NCBI GenBank assembly: GCA_016780065.1
Contig: JADHML010000005.1
Location: forward strand, 1-64,000
DNA from: Flavobacteriaceae bacterium
Lineage (GTDB): Bacteria; Bacteroidota; Bacteroidia; Flavobacteriales; Flavobacteriaceae
Direction: 5' to 3'
Length of the DNA: 64,000 nucleotides
The notes beneath the pieces were generated by a model, which saw only the letters and a list, made by a program, of their open reading frames with translations, was not told the origin of the DNA and did not search any database. Each line of letters begins with the position of its first letter. The first letter of the stretch is position 1. The position numbers were made by a program, and so were the translations under genes. Shown here in pieces: positions 32,878 to 42,619 of this stretch.

Positions 32878-33716
32878 AAATTGGTATCATCATCCCTGCT
32901 CATAACGAAGCTGCCTTTATCAAAGACACTTTGGATTCTTTGGTCTCTCAGACTCGATTACCAGATGTGTTGTGTGTTGTAGACGATAATTCTACAGATG
33001 AAACATCTGATATTATAGCTTCCTATTCACACAAACATCCATGGTTACTCAATATAAAGACACAATCATCTGATCAACATTTGCCTGGCGCCAAAGTAAT
33101 TCGGGCATGGAAGCATGGATTGAATTTTGTCTCTGATTGCGATGTTATATGTAAGTTCGATGCAGACCTTGTTTTTCCTCCTGATTACTTGATGCGCATG
33201 TTGGAACGGTTTAAGAATCAATCAAACCTTGGAATGTTTGCTGGGGTACTTCAAGTGATAGATGAGGATGGTGCTTGGATAGATGAGAGCATATCAAACC
33301 CGAATCATATTCGCGGCCCCATTAAAGCTTACAGAAAAAAATGTTTAGATCAGATAGGAGGTCTCAGGGAAGCCCTAGGTTGGGACACTCTCGATGTTTT
33401 GTTGTCACAATATCATGGTTGGGAAACCATTACTGACCCAAACCTCAAAGTAAAACACCTCAGACCTACAGGATCTGGGTATACCTCACCAAAACATATG
33501 GAGGTGTTTTATGCGCTTCGCTACGGGTATTTATTGAGTATGTTGGCGACATTCAAACAACAATCCTTTAACGTTAGGACATTGTGTCGAGCTCATCGAA
33601 CCTATTTTAAAGCGAAATCAAACAATCTCTATTTTTTAGTTAACAAAAAAGAAGGAATCTTTATAAGGCGTTTAAGATGGCGGGGTGTTTGGAAACGCTT
33701 ATTTTCTGGGCGCTAA
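32874..33716 (+). CDS. Glycosyltransferase family 2
   Basis: MKIGIIIPAHNEAAFIKDTLDSLVSQTRLPDVLCVVDDNSTDETSDII...DVICKFDADLVFPPDYL. Confidence 0.9.
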   Translation: MKIGIIIPAHNEAAFIKDTLDSLVSQTRLPDVLCVVDDNSTDETSDIIASYSHKHPWLLNIKTQSSDQHLPGAKVIRAWKHGLNFVSDCDVICKFDADLVFPPDYLMRMLERFKNQSNLGMFAGVLQVIDEDGAWIDESISNPNHIRGPIKAYRKKCLDQIGGLREALGWDTLDVLLSQYHGWETITDPNLKVKHLRPTGSGYTSPKHMEVFYALRYGYLLSMLATFKQQSFNVRTLCRAHRTYFKAKSNNLYFLVNKKEGIFIRRLRWRGVWKRLFSGR

Positions 33717-34196
33717 CTCAATGGCTTCCAGATCTTTGATATCTCCTTGATCAAGGGTAAAGCGCAATAGGGTTCTGATTTTATGAAATCCTTTTTTACC
33801 CACAGCACCTGGATTGAGATAAAGGGTTTGATGTTTTTTATCGAATTGTACTTTGAGAATATGAGAATGTCCACAAACAAACAGCTTCGGTTTTTTTTGA
33901 ATGAGTAGTTCCGAAACACCTTTGGAGTATCGACCGGGTCTACCTCCTATATGTCTCATATATACCTTTACTTGTTCACATTCAAAAAAAAGACTTTCTG
34001 GAAATTCTGTTCGGATTTCTGAGCCGTCTATATTTCCATAAACAGCTCTCAGGGGTTTTGTTTTTTGTAAAGCATCAGTTACTGAAAAATCTCCGATGTC
34101 TCCCGCATGCCAAACTTCATCTGCTTGACTTACATATTTTAAAATATGCGAGTCCATATGTCCATGAGTGTCTGAAAGGAGAAGTATTTTTTTCAT
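33699..34196 (-). CDS. YfcE/MJ0936-family metallophosphoesterase
   Basis: MKKILLLSDTHGHMD...VWHAGDIGDF...AVYGNIDGSEIR...FVCGHSHILKV...LNPGAVGKKG. Confidence 0.9.
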   Translation of the reverse strand: MKKILLLSDTHGHMDSHILKYVSQADEVWHAGDIGDFSVTDALQKTKPLRAVYGNIDGSEIRTEFPESLFFECEQVKVYMRHIGGRPGRYSKGVSELLIQKKPKLFVCGHSHILKVQFDKKHQTLYLNPGAVGKKGFHKIRTLLRFTLDQGDIKDLEAIELAPRK

Positions 34197-34257
34197 TTAA
34201 AACAACTTCAAGAGCTTGATTAGAAACAATATCTTTGCAAAACAAAAGTAGTATTCC

Positions 34258-35010
34258 TTGCGCTATTTTATTGAACTTTCATATGACGGTTCTGCCTATC
34301 ACGGATGGCAGCGACAACCTAATGGTGTTAGCATACAATCTACACTAGAAGACGGACTAACTAAATTGCTGGGTGAAACAACAACTGTTATAGGGGCTGG
34401 ACGCACAGATGCTGGGGTGCATGCGCGCCAAATCTTTGCTCATGTAGACGTAAAAGACCCTATCAAAGAAAATTTTAAGTACAGGCTCAATCAGTTTTTA
34501 CCTAAAGACATTGCCATAAAGGCGATTCGCTTAGTTCACAACGACTCACATGCTCGTTTCGACGCCACATCTCGTTCTTATGAGTATCGCTTAACCACTG
34601 CTAAAAACCCTTTTTTAGTCTCTTATGCGTATAGTTTAGGGAAACCTTTGAACATCTCTTCCATGAACCAAGCTGCTAAATTGTTGCTCAGTCACACAGA
34701 TTTTAAATGTTTTTCCAAGTCCAAAACAGATGTAAAAACTTACGATTGTAACATCACAAATGCCGAGTGGGTAAGGAATGGATCTGACTGGGTGTTTTAT
34801 ATCAGTGCAAACCGATTTTTAAGAAATATGGTGCGTGCCATTGTAGGCACACTTATTGAAGTGGGTTTAGGAAAATTGACTTTAGAAGGATTTGAACAAG
34901 TACTCATCAGTAGGTCACGCAGTCAGGCGGGTTACTCTGTTCCTGCTCACGGTTTGTACTTAACTCAAATTGATTATCCAAACACTATATTTGTGAACCA
35001 TGCGTCCTAA
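34258..35010 (+). CDS. truA: tRNA pseudouridine(38-40) synthase
   Basis: (TTG)RYFIELSYDGSAYHGWQRQPNGVSIQSTLE...GAGRTDAGVHARQ...NRFLRNMVRAIVGTLIEVG. Confidence 0.95.
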   Translation: MRYFIELSYDGSAYHGWQRQPNGVSIQSTLEDGLTKLLGETTTVIGAGRTDAGVHARQIFAHVDVKDPIKENFKYRLNQFLPKDIAIKAIRLVHNDSHARFDATSRSYEYRLTTAKNPFLVSYAYSLGKPLNISSMNQAAKLLLSHTDFKCFSKSKTDVKTYDCNITNAEWVRNGSDWVFYISANRFLRNMVRAIVGTLIEVGLGKLTLEGFEQVLISRSRSQAGYSVPAHGLYLTQIDYPNTIFVNHAS

Positions 35011-36775
35011 GGCTAGCGGTTCAATATTAGACACCTCCCTTTTTAAAAGGTTGATGCGTTACACACGTCCATACAAATTCACTTTTTTGTTTGTGTTAAC
35101 GGCAGCCATACTTCTGTCAGCTTTTTCGACACTCAACCCTTATTTATTAAAAATAACGGTTGATGATTATATCACCCTAAAAGACTATGAGGGAATGCTC
35201 GTTTTGATTGCTATGATGGGTGGGGTTTTATTGATGGAAGTTATTTTCCAATTTTCTTTCATCTATTATGCCAATTGGTTAGGTCAGCAAGTTGTTTATG
35301 ATCTTCGTACTCAACTCTTTAAAAAGTTGATTGGCTTTAGGATGGCTTTTTTTGACAAATCAGCCGTTGGTCGATTGGTGACTAGAGCTGTAAATGATAT
35401 CGAAACCATTGCTGGAATATTCAGTCAAGGTTTGTTTATGATTATTGCAGATTTGCTCAAAATGATTATCGTGGTGGTTGTGATGCTCAGTGTCAGTTGG
35501 AAACTTTCATTGATTGTGTTTGCTGTTCTCCCTTTGATTCTTTTTGCTACACGAAAATTCCAAAAGGCAATGAAATTTGCCTTTGATGATGTTAGAACCC
35601 AAGTAGCCAATCTCAATTCATTTGTTCAAGAACGTATTTCAGGGATGAAAATCGTTCAACTTTTTGCACGTGAACAACAAGAGTTTAGGGCTTTTCAAGC
35701 CATCAACGAGCGACATAAAAAAGCATGGTTAAAAACCGTATGGTACAACTCTATCTTTTTTCCTATTGCCGAACTTTCAACCTCTATTACAATAGGCTTG
35801 TTGGTGTGGTATGGAGGTTTACAAGTTGTTGCCCAAGCCAATGGCATCACATTGGGGGCTATCTTCTTGTTTATCCAACTCTCCCAAATGCTTTTTAGAC
35901 CTCTACGTCAGATTGCCGACAAGTTTAACACCCTACAAATGGGTATGGTAGCTGTGCAACGTGTTTTTGGAGTGATGGACACAGACAGTCATATCCAAGA
36001 TTCAGGTTCGATCGAAGCAGGTCAGCTCAAGGGTACCTTGCAATTTCAAAATGTAGATTTTGCTTACAAAGCTGATGAACCGGTTTTAAAAAACATATCC
36101 TTTGAGGTGGCTCCCGGTGACACGGTTGCGATTGTTGGCGCTACCGGAGCGGGTAAAACCACAATCATCAACCTTTTGGGACGCTTTTATGACATCCAAA
36201 AAGGGGTTATAAAAATTGATGATACTGACATTAAAGATTTTACGCTGTCCTCATTGAGGAGTAACATTGCCATTGTGCTTCAGGACGTATTCTTGTTTGC
36301 AGATTCTATCTACAACAACATTACTCTTTGGGATTCGAACATCACTGAAGAAATGGTGGTAGAGGCGGCCAAGAAAATAGGCGTACATGATTTTATCATG
36401 AACTTACCTGGTCAATACCACTACAATGTTAAGGAACGAGGCGCCCTTCTTTCGGGAGGTCAACGTCAATTGATTGCTTTTTTAAGAGCTTATGTGAGCA
36501 AGCCTGCTCTTCTTGTTTTAGACGAAGCGACTTCTTCAGTTGACACAGATGCTGAGCGTTTAATTCAAAATGCTACAGAGCAAGTTACAAAAGATAAAAC
36601 GGCGATTGTAATTGCACATCGTTTGGTAACCGTTCAGCGAGCAGACAAGATTATTGTTTTGGACAAAGGGAATATCGTTGAAATAGGCACCCATAAACAG
36701 CTTCTGAGAAAAAAGAATGGATACTATCGAAAGCTTTACGAAGTACAGTTTAGCAAGAAAGAAGAAATTGCCTAA
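35000..36775 (+). CDS. ABC transporter, fused permease/ATP-binding (MsbA-like exporter)
   Basis: N-terminal 6-TM domain, Walker A GATGAGKTTIINLLGRFY, LLSGGQRQLIAFLRAYV, LLVLDEATSSVD. Confidence 0.92.
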   Translation: MRPKASGSILDTSLFKRLMRYTRPYKFTFLFVLTAAILLSAFSTLNPYLLKITVDDYITLKDYEGMLVLIAMMGGVLLMEVIFQFSFIYYANWLGQQVVYDLRTQLFKKLIGFRMAFFDKSAVGRLVTRAVNDIETIAGIFSQGLFMIIADLLKMIIVVVVMLSVSWKLSLIVFAVLPLILFATRKFQKAMKFAFDDVRTQVANLNSFVQERISGMKIVQLFAREQQEFRAFQAINERHKKAWLKTVWYNSIFFPIAELSTSITIGLLVWYGGLQVVAQANGITLGAIFLFIQLSQMLFRPLRQIADKFNTLQMGMVAVQRVFGVMDTDSHIQDSGSIEAGQLKGTLQFQNVDFAYKADEPVLKNISFEVAPGDTVAIVGATGAGKTTIINLLGRFYDIQKGVIKIDDTDIKDFTLSSLRSNIAIVLQDVFLFADSIYNNITLWDSNITEEMVVEAAKKIGVHDFIMNLPGQYHYNVKERGALLSGGQRQLIAFLRAYVSKPALLVLDEATSSVDTDAERLIQNATEQVTKDKTAIVIAHRLVTVQRADKIIVLDKGNIVEIGTHKQLLRKKNGYYRKLYEVQFSKKEEIA

Positions 36776-37557
36776 CTGAGATCTTCCTCAATGATTTCTT
36801 GAAGTTGTTCATGGGAATCAAAGGGCACAAACTCTCCATTCTTTAGATAAGAAATGTTGCCGCTTTCCTCAGATACTACTAAAGCTGTAGCATCTGTTTT
36901 TTCTGTAATTCCCAAAGCAGCCCTATGTCGAAGTCCGTACCTAGAAGGAATGTTTTTTTGGTCGCTGAGCGGAAGTGCAACACGCGCCGCAGTAATCCGG
37001 TTGTGATCTATAATAATCGCTCCATCATGTAAGGGTCCTCCCTTAAAAAAAATACTTTCTAGAACGGGTACAGAAACCTCCATATCTACTTCGTCGCCTG
37101 TGGTTCTCACAAAATCCATACTGGTATTGCGCTCAAGAACCATCAATGCACCTACTTTATGAGTGCTAAGCTGCGCACATGCTTTGACCAATCGATCCGC
37201 AACATTGTTTTGAGAAACACGCTTATTGGTGATAAAATTCCAATAACGTTTGATGTTTCTGCGATTGGCCAGATTCGAAGACCCTACCAATAACAACAAC
37301 TTTCGGATTTCCTGCTGAAAAACCACAATCAATGCAAAAACTCCGACACTGATAAACCCACCTAAAATATTACTAAGGACCTTCATTTGTAATACATCAG
37401 TAACCTTCCATATAAGATAGACAATCACAATCCCTATAAAAATATTGATAGCTGCAGTTCCTTTGACCAATCTGTATACATAGTAAAGCAAGATGGCTAC
37501 CAATACAATATCTAAAATATCAATGATGCGGATGTCTAGAAAGTCGAGTGGATTCAA
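36772..37557 (-). CDS. cdaA: Diadenylate cyclase CdaA
   Basis: N-terminal 3 TM; DAC motifs GGPLHDGAIII and RHRAALGITEKTDATALVVSEESG. Confidence 0.94.
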   Translation of the reverse strand: MNPLDFLDIRIIDILDIVLVAILLYYVYRLVKGTAAINIFIGIVIVYLIWKVTDVLQMKVLSNILGGFISVGVFALIVVFQQEIRKLLLLVGSSNLANRRNIKRYWNFITNKRVSQNNVADRLVKACAQLSTHKVGALMVLERNTSMDFVRTTGDEVDMEVSVPVLESIFFKGGPLHDGAIIIDHNRITAARVALPLSDQKNIPSRYGLRHRAALGITEKTDATALVVSEESGNISYLKNGEFVPFDSHEQLQEIIEEDLS

Positions 37558-37594
37558 ATTAAATTTTTTATAAAACTACTAAAATTGGAACTAC

Positions 37595-38449
37595 CTATGT
37601 TTTTGAATCAATTCTTTTTTCGGGGTTATGTACTTGATTTACCAGTTGCACCACCTCTTTCGCCTCTTTCACATCGTGTACGCGAAGTATATGAGCTCCT
37701 TTGGAAAGCGCCAGGGTGTGTAAAACAGAACTGCCATGGAGAGCCTCTTGAGCGGACACTCCAAGTACTCTTTGTATCATAGATTTTCTTGAAAGTCCTA
37801 CAAGAATAGGGGTGTTCAGATGGCGAAATTCTTCTAGGTGTTTTAACAGTTCAAAATTGTGATAAACCGTCTTTCCGAACCCAAACCCAGGGTCGATAAT
37901 TACATCATCAATGCCTTTGCTGTAAGCTTTTTCAATGGTTTGAGCCAACAAGTGTTGGATCTCGATCCATACATTTTTGTATTGTGGGTTGTTTTGCATG
38001 TTTTGTGGGGTTCCTTGCATGTGCATAGCAATGTATGGGACTCCCAAATCACCAACAACCTCAAGCATTTTGGAGTCTGAGTTTCCAGCAGAAATATCAT
38101 TGACAAGCATCGCTCCCGCTTTTACAGCTTCTGTTGCTACACGACTCCTAGTTGTATCAATGGAAACTATCGCATCTGGATGTTTGTCTAAGACAGCTTG
38201 TATGGCAGGTAATACTCGCTGCAATTCTTCCTTTTCTGGAACAGGAATTGCTCCAGGCTTTGAGCTAGCACCGCCAATATCCAAAAAATCAGCACCTTTA
38301 TCGATCAGCTTTGTCGCTTGTTGTACAAGTAGTTCAATGTTTTCAAACTGACCTCCGTCAAAAAATGAATCTGGGGTCACATTGAGAATGCCCATAATTT
38401 TGGGCTGGTCGAGATTGACAAGTCGTCCGTTGCAATTTAAGCTAAACAT
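37595..38449 (-). CDS. folP: Dihydropteroate synthase
   Basis: KIMGILNVTPDSFFDGGQF...ADFLDIGGASSKPGA...VSIDTTRSRVATEAVKAGAMLVNDIS...DPGFGFGKT. Confidence 0.95.
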   Translation of the reverse strand: MFSLNCNGRLVNLDQPKIMGILNVTPDSFFDGGQFENIELLVQQATKLIDKGADFLDIGGASSKPGAIPVPEKEELQRVLPAIQAVLDKHPDAIVSIDTTRSRVATEAVKAGAMLVNDISAGNSDSKMLEVVGDLGVPYIAMHMQGTPQNMQNNPQYKNVWIEIQHLLAQTIEKAYSKGIDDVIIDPGFGFGKTVYHNFELLKHLEEFRHLNTPILVGLSRKSMIQRVLGVSAQEALHGSSVLHTLALSKGAHILRVHDVKEAKEVVQLVNQVHNPEKRIDSKT

Positions 38450-38516
38450 AAATTCGTCAGGTAAATAAGATAAGAAATGATTAAATTTGATCGAAATTTA
38501 CGCAAAAGTTTAAACC

Positions 38517-39056
38517 TTGTCCAATACCAGCCAACAATACGACGCTGCCGTGGCACTTTGCCAAGCTTTATTTGAAAAGAAAATGCACGATTATGGTTGC
38601 GCATGGCGTATTTTAAGAACTCCTTCCCTAACTGATCAGATTTTTATAAAAGCCCAGCGGATACGCACCTTGCAGAAAAACAAAACTCAAAAGGTTGAAG
38701 AGGGACAAGTGTCAGAATTTATTGGAATTGTCAATTACTGTGTTATGGCAATCATTCAGCTCGAACAAGGAGTTGCTGAACAACCTGACATGGATGCTGA
38801 AACAGTTATGAATCACTACACACACCAGTTGGCCCAAACCAAAGCCTTAATGGAGGCAAAAAACCATGACTATGGCGAGGCTTGGCGTGATATGAGAGTG
38901 AGTTCGCTAACCGACTTGATTTTACAAAAATTGCTAAGAGTTAAGCAAATCGAAGACAACGACGGAATAACATTGGTTAGTGAAGGGTTAGAAGCCAATT
39001 ATCAAGACATGATAAATTACGCCTTGTTCGCCCTGATCCATATGGAGGCCATATGA
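38517..39056 (+). CDS. DUF1599-type protein with an internally duplicated domain
   Basis: Two similar modules: EKKMHDYGCAWRILRTPSLTDQIFIKAQRIRTLQ and EAKNHDYGEAWRDMRVSSLTDLILQKLLRVKQIE; TTG start. Confidence 0.85.
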   Translation: MSNTSQQYDAAVALCQALFEKKMHDYGCAWRILRTPSLTDQIFIKAQRIRTLQKNKTQKVEEGQVSEFIGIVNYCVMAIIQLEQGVAEQPDMDAETVMNHYTHQLAQTKALMEAKNHDYGEAWRDMRVSSLTDLILQKLLRVKQIEDNDGITLVSEGLEANYQDMINYALFALIHMEAI

Positions 39057-40120
39057 GAATACTAAAAAAACTCCTTACTTTTTTTGCCACCCTTTGGGGT
39101 GTTGCTACGGTAATTTTCTTTTTGTTTTCTGTGATGCCTGGTGACCCTGCCCAGATGATGCTGGGTCAAAACGAAAACAGTGAAGAGCTGGCATTGATTC
39201 AAAAAAAATATGGTTTTGATCAACCTATATTCAAGCAATATACGAGCTATCTGAATGACTTAAGCCTCATTTCTTGGCACCCTAAAGGGGGTGGTTTTAA
39301 CAGCTTGGATACAGGAAACTATCATTACACACCCCTTCTTGATTTTCAATCCAAAGCTTTGGTGATTAAGTGGCCATACCTACGTGAATCCTACCAAAAA
39401 AACGATATGGGTGTAAGTCAAATCATTGCCGATACCTTGCCAAATACCGTTGTTTTGGCCATAGCTGCCTTGCTAATCGCAATTATTTTGGGGCTGCTTC
39501 TGGGTGTCCTCTCTGCCATACGTGTCAATACCTGGCTCGACCGATTGATACAGTGGGTTAGCACCATCGGAATGAGTACCCCCTCTTTCTTTAGTGCAAT
39601 TCTAGCGGCATGGATTTTTGGATTTTTACTACAGTCTTACACAGGCTTGAATATGACAGGCAGCCTTTATGAATTAGACGACATGGGTACTTCATTTCAT
39701 ATTGCATGGAAAAATCTGATATTACCATCATTGGTATTAGGTATTCGTCCACTTGCCGTAGTTACGCAACTGATGCGAAATGCATTGCTAGACGAATGGA
39801 GCCGAGATTATGTAAGAACTGCACGCGCCAAAGGTCTAACCGAAGCACAAGTGCTTTGGCGTCATGTTGTTAAAAATGCACTGAACCCTGTGGTAACAGC
39901 TCTGTCTGGTTGGTTTGCCAGCATGCTCGCAGGAGCTGTTTTTGTAGAATATATTTTTGGTTGGAATGGAATCGGCAAAGAAATTGTCAATTCCTTGAAC
40001 GTATTGGATGTACCAGTACTTATGGGTTCTGTTTTGACCGTGTCATCTCTATTTATCTTAATCAACCTCTTAGTCGATCAAATTTATATTTATTTAGATC
40101 CTAAAATTAAATCAACTTAA
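39053..40120 (+). CDS. DppB/OppB-type ABC transporter permease (no partner genes adjacent)
   Basis: WGVATVIFFLFSVMPGDPAQMMLG...IRPLAVVTQLMRNALLDEWSRDYVRTARAKGLTEAQVLWRHVVKNALNPVVTAL; BPD_transp_1 EAA loop. Confidence 0.92.
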   Translation: MRILKKLLTFFATLWGVATVIFFLFSVMPGDPAQMMLGQNENSEELALIQKKYGFDQPIFKQYTSYLNDLSLISWHPKGGGFNSLDTGNYHYTPLLDFQSKALVIKWPYLRESYQKNDMGVSQIIADTLPNTVVLAIAALLIAIILGLLLGVLSAIRVNTWLDRLIQWVSTIGMSTPSFFSAILAAWIFGFLLQSYTGLNMTGSLYELDDMGTSFHIAWKNLILPSLVLGIRPLAVVTQLMRNALLDEWSRDYVRTARAKGLTEAQVLWRHVVKNALNPVVTALSGWFASMLAGAVFVEYIFGWNGIGKEIVNSLNVLDVPVLMGSVLTVSSLFILINLLVDQIYIYLDPKIKST

Positions 40121-40131
40121 AAACTCGTTAT

Positions 40132-40887
40132 ATGAAAAAGCATATTGTTGCAGGAAACTGGAAAATGAACAAAACAGCGACCGAAACGGACGCTCTTATT
40201 GAAGAACTACTTGAACAAGACTTAGACCCTAATGTGGAAGTTATTATAGCACCTACTTCTATTCATTTATCACAAGCCACTCAGGCAACTAATGGCAGCC
40301 GTATAAGTGTGGCTGCTCAAAACATGCATCAAGCCGAAAGTGGCGCATTTACAGGTGAAATATCTGCGTCTATGTTGTTAGGTGTGGGCGTCCAGCACGT
40401 TATTTTGGGCCACTCTGAACGCAGAGCGTACTTTGGTGAAAACGATTCACTTTTGGCAGAAAAAGTTCAAGCAGCCTTGAAAAATAATTTGGAAGTTATC
40501 TTTTGTTTTGGGGAGGAATTATCGGATCGTCAACAAAACAAGCATTTTGATTTAGTCGAAAGCCAATTGCGTAACGCTTTATTTGATTTACCTGCAGAAT
40601 CATGGGAACACATCGTTTTGGCTTATGAGCCTGTTTGGGCTATTGGAACTGGTGAAACTGCCAGCCCCGAACAAGCTCAAGAGATGCATGCTTTTATACG
40701 TCAGTTATTAGTAGATCAATATGGAAATGACTGCGCACAATCCGTATCTATTCTTTACGGAGGAAGTGTCAAGCCTGCCAATGCCGCTGAAATTTTTGCC
40801 AAACCTGATGTTGATGGCGGTTTGATTGGGGGAGCCTCACTCAATGCAACTGACTTTGCAGCCATAGTCAATGGATTCAAATCCTAG
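40132..40887 (+). CDS. tpiA: Triose-phosphate isomerase
   Basis: KHIVAGNWKMNKTATETD...HVILGHSERRAYFGE...AYEPVWAIGTG...LYGGSVKPANA. Confidence 0.97.
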   Translation: MKKHIVAGNWKMNKTATETDALIEELLEQDLDPNVEVIIAPTSIHLSQATQATNGSRISVAAQNMHQAESGAFTGEISASMLLGVGVQHVILGHSERRAYFGENDSLLAEKVQAALKNNLEVIFCFGEELSDRQQNKHFDLVESQLRNALFDLPAESWEHIVLAYEPVWAIGTGETASPEQAQEMHAFIRQLLVDQYGNDCAQSVSILYGGSVKPANAAEIFAKPDVDGGLIGGASLNATDFAAIVNGFKS

Positions 40888-41713
40888 TTTTTACTACGAA
40901 ATACAATTTGTAGTTTCTCCTCATTCGTTGGGGACAGAACTTCTTTTGGCTCAACTTAGCCAGACGGTATGTGAAAGTTTTGAAGTAACCGCATTGGGTC
41001 TAAATGCTTATATAAGAAGTGAAGATTGGTCTCAATTCCATATAGAAAATCTTGAGCTTTTGTCTGACCCAAATTTTAAAGTTTCCCACTCAGTACACAG
41101 CATTCCTATGGAAAACTGGAATGCCCAATGGGAGGCGTCTTTTCAACCTATCGTAGTGGGTGAATACACCATTCGCGCTCCTTTTCACCCACCCACCCAA
41201 ACACCTTATGAGTTAATCATTGAACCCAAAATGTCTTTCGGCACAGGACATCACCAAACAACTCGTTTGATGTTAGAGTCGATATTGGAGTTAGATGTTC
41301 AGGCGCAAAAAGTGTTAGACATGGGCTGTGGGACAGGGATATTGGCCATCGTAGCAGCTCAAAGAGGTGCGCTTCATGTAGATGCGTTTGATATCGAGCC
41401 TTGGTGTGTGGAAAACACCACAGAAAACGCATTGAGAAACCATTGTGGCGACAAGGTTGTTGCAAGTTGTGGGGATATTGAAAAGACAGATTCAAATTAT
41501 GATTTGATTATGGCAAATATCAACCGAAATGTGCTGTTGGAACACTTACCCCACTACGCAAACAAACTTCGTAAAGGAGGAACTTTATTACTCAGTGGGT
41601 TTTTTGAATCAGATGTAGAATTTCTTCATAAAGTTTGTGTTCAAAACTACTTAACACAGGTTTCAGTGGCTCAATTAGATCGTTGGATATGCTTAAATTA
41701 TGTATCTTCATGA
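40871..41713 (+). CDS. prmA: Ribosomal protein L11 methyltransferase
   Basis: PKMSFGTGHHQTTRLMLESIL...KVLDMGCGTGILAIVAAQRGA...DLIMANINRNVLLEHLP. Confidence 0.94.
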   Translation: MDSNPSFYYEIQFVVSPHSLGTELLLAQLSQTVCESFEVTALGLNAYIRSEDWSQFHIENLELLSDPNFKVSHSVHSIPMENWNAQWEASFQPIVVGEYTIRAPFHPPTQTPYELIIEPKMSFGTGHHQTTRLMLESILELDVQAQKVLDMGCGTGILAIVAAQRGALHVDAFDIEPWCVENTTENALRNHCGDKVVASCGDIEKTDSNYDLIMANINRNVLLEHLPHYANKLRKGGTLLLSGFFESDVEFLHKVCVQNYLTQVSVAQLDRWICLNYVSS

Positions 41714-42006
41714 CTGTGAATATTCGTTTTCATCAAAACGACGAGCAAACGCAAGCCGAAACCGATGTTCTTGTTGACACTCAGCGAGAGCACGAGATTG
41801 TGTTGTTTAATGATGACGTGAATACTTTTGACCACGTGATTGCTACTTTGATTACCGTTTGTGAGCATACGCCCGAACAAGCTGAACAGTGTGCGCTGAT
41901 TGTTCATTACAATGGCAAATGCACAGTAAAATCAGGAAGTTATGCAGAGCTAGAACCCAAGTGTTTGCGTCTTTTGGATGCAGGCTTGAGCGCAGAAATT
42001 GTATAG
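41710..42006 (+). CDS. clpS: ATP-dependent Clp protease adaptor ClpS
   Basis: REHEIVLFNDDVNTFDHVIATLITVCEHTPEQAEQCALIVHYNGKCTVKSG. Confidence 0.93.
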   Translation: MTVNIRFHQNDEQTQAETDVLVDTQREHEIVLFNDDVNTFDHVIATLITVCEHTPEQAEQCALIVHYNGKCTVKSGSYAELEPKCLRLLDAGLSAEIV

Positions 42007-42062
42007 GTTTTTCTTCAAATAACCCGACTTGTTTGAGATTTAATACTTTTGTCTAAAAAAGA

Positions 42063-42617
42063 ATGAAAAAGATTGCGACTTGGGTCGGGGTTTTTTGTTG
42101 TATGACATCCTCATTTCAGGCCCAAAATAAAATTATGAACACAAGTATTTACCAATATGTAGTTGCTGATATTAACGGTGACGATTTTGATTTCAGTTCA
42201 CTCAAAGGAAAGAAAATTATGGTGGTCAATACGGCATCTAAATGTGGCTTAACCCCCCAATACAAAAAACTACAAGCACTTTATGACAGATTCAAAGACA
42301 GTGGTTTTGTTGTAATCGGATTTCCGTCCAATAATTTCCTTTGGCAAGAGCCTGGAACAAATGAGGATATTAATACTTTTTGTGAAAAAAATTATGGTGT
42401 GAGCTTTCCAATGATGTCAAAAATAAATGTAAAAGGAAGTAAAAAGCACCCTGTATATCAATTTTTGACTCAGAAAAACAAGAATGGCCTCAGAGATTCT
42501 AGTGTGAGCTGGAATTTTCAAAAGTACCTTATAGACGAAGAAGGACAACTGGTTGATGTTGTAGGGCCTCGAACCCAACCAGACGATGAAAAAATTCTTA
42601 ATTGGATAAAAAGTTAA
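42063..42617 (+). CDS. Glutathione peroxidase family protein (secreted)
   Basis: Signal peptide; KKIMVVNTASKCGLTPQYKKLQALYDRF...GFPSNNFLWQEPGTNEDI...VSWNFQKYLID. Confidence 0.93.
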   Translation: MKKIATWVGVFCCMTSSFQAQNKIMNTSIYQYVVADINGDDFDFSSLKGKKIMVVNTASKCGLTPQYKKLQALYDRFKDSGFVVIGFPSNNFLWQEPGTNEDINTFCEKNYGVSFPMMSKINVKGSKKHPVYQFLTQKNKNGLRDSSVSWNFQKYLIDEEGQLVDVVGPRTQPDDEKILNWIKS

Positions 42618-42619
42618 AC

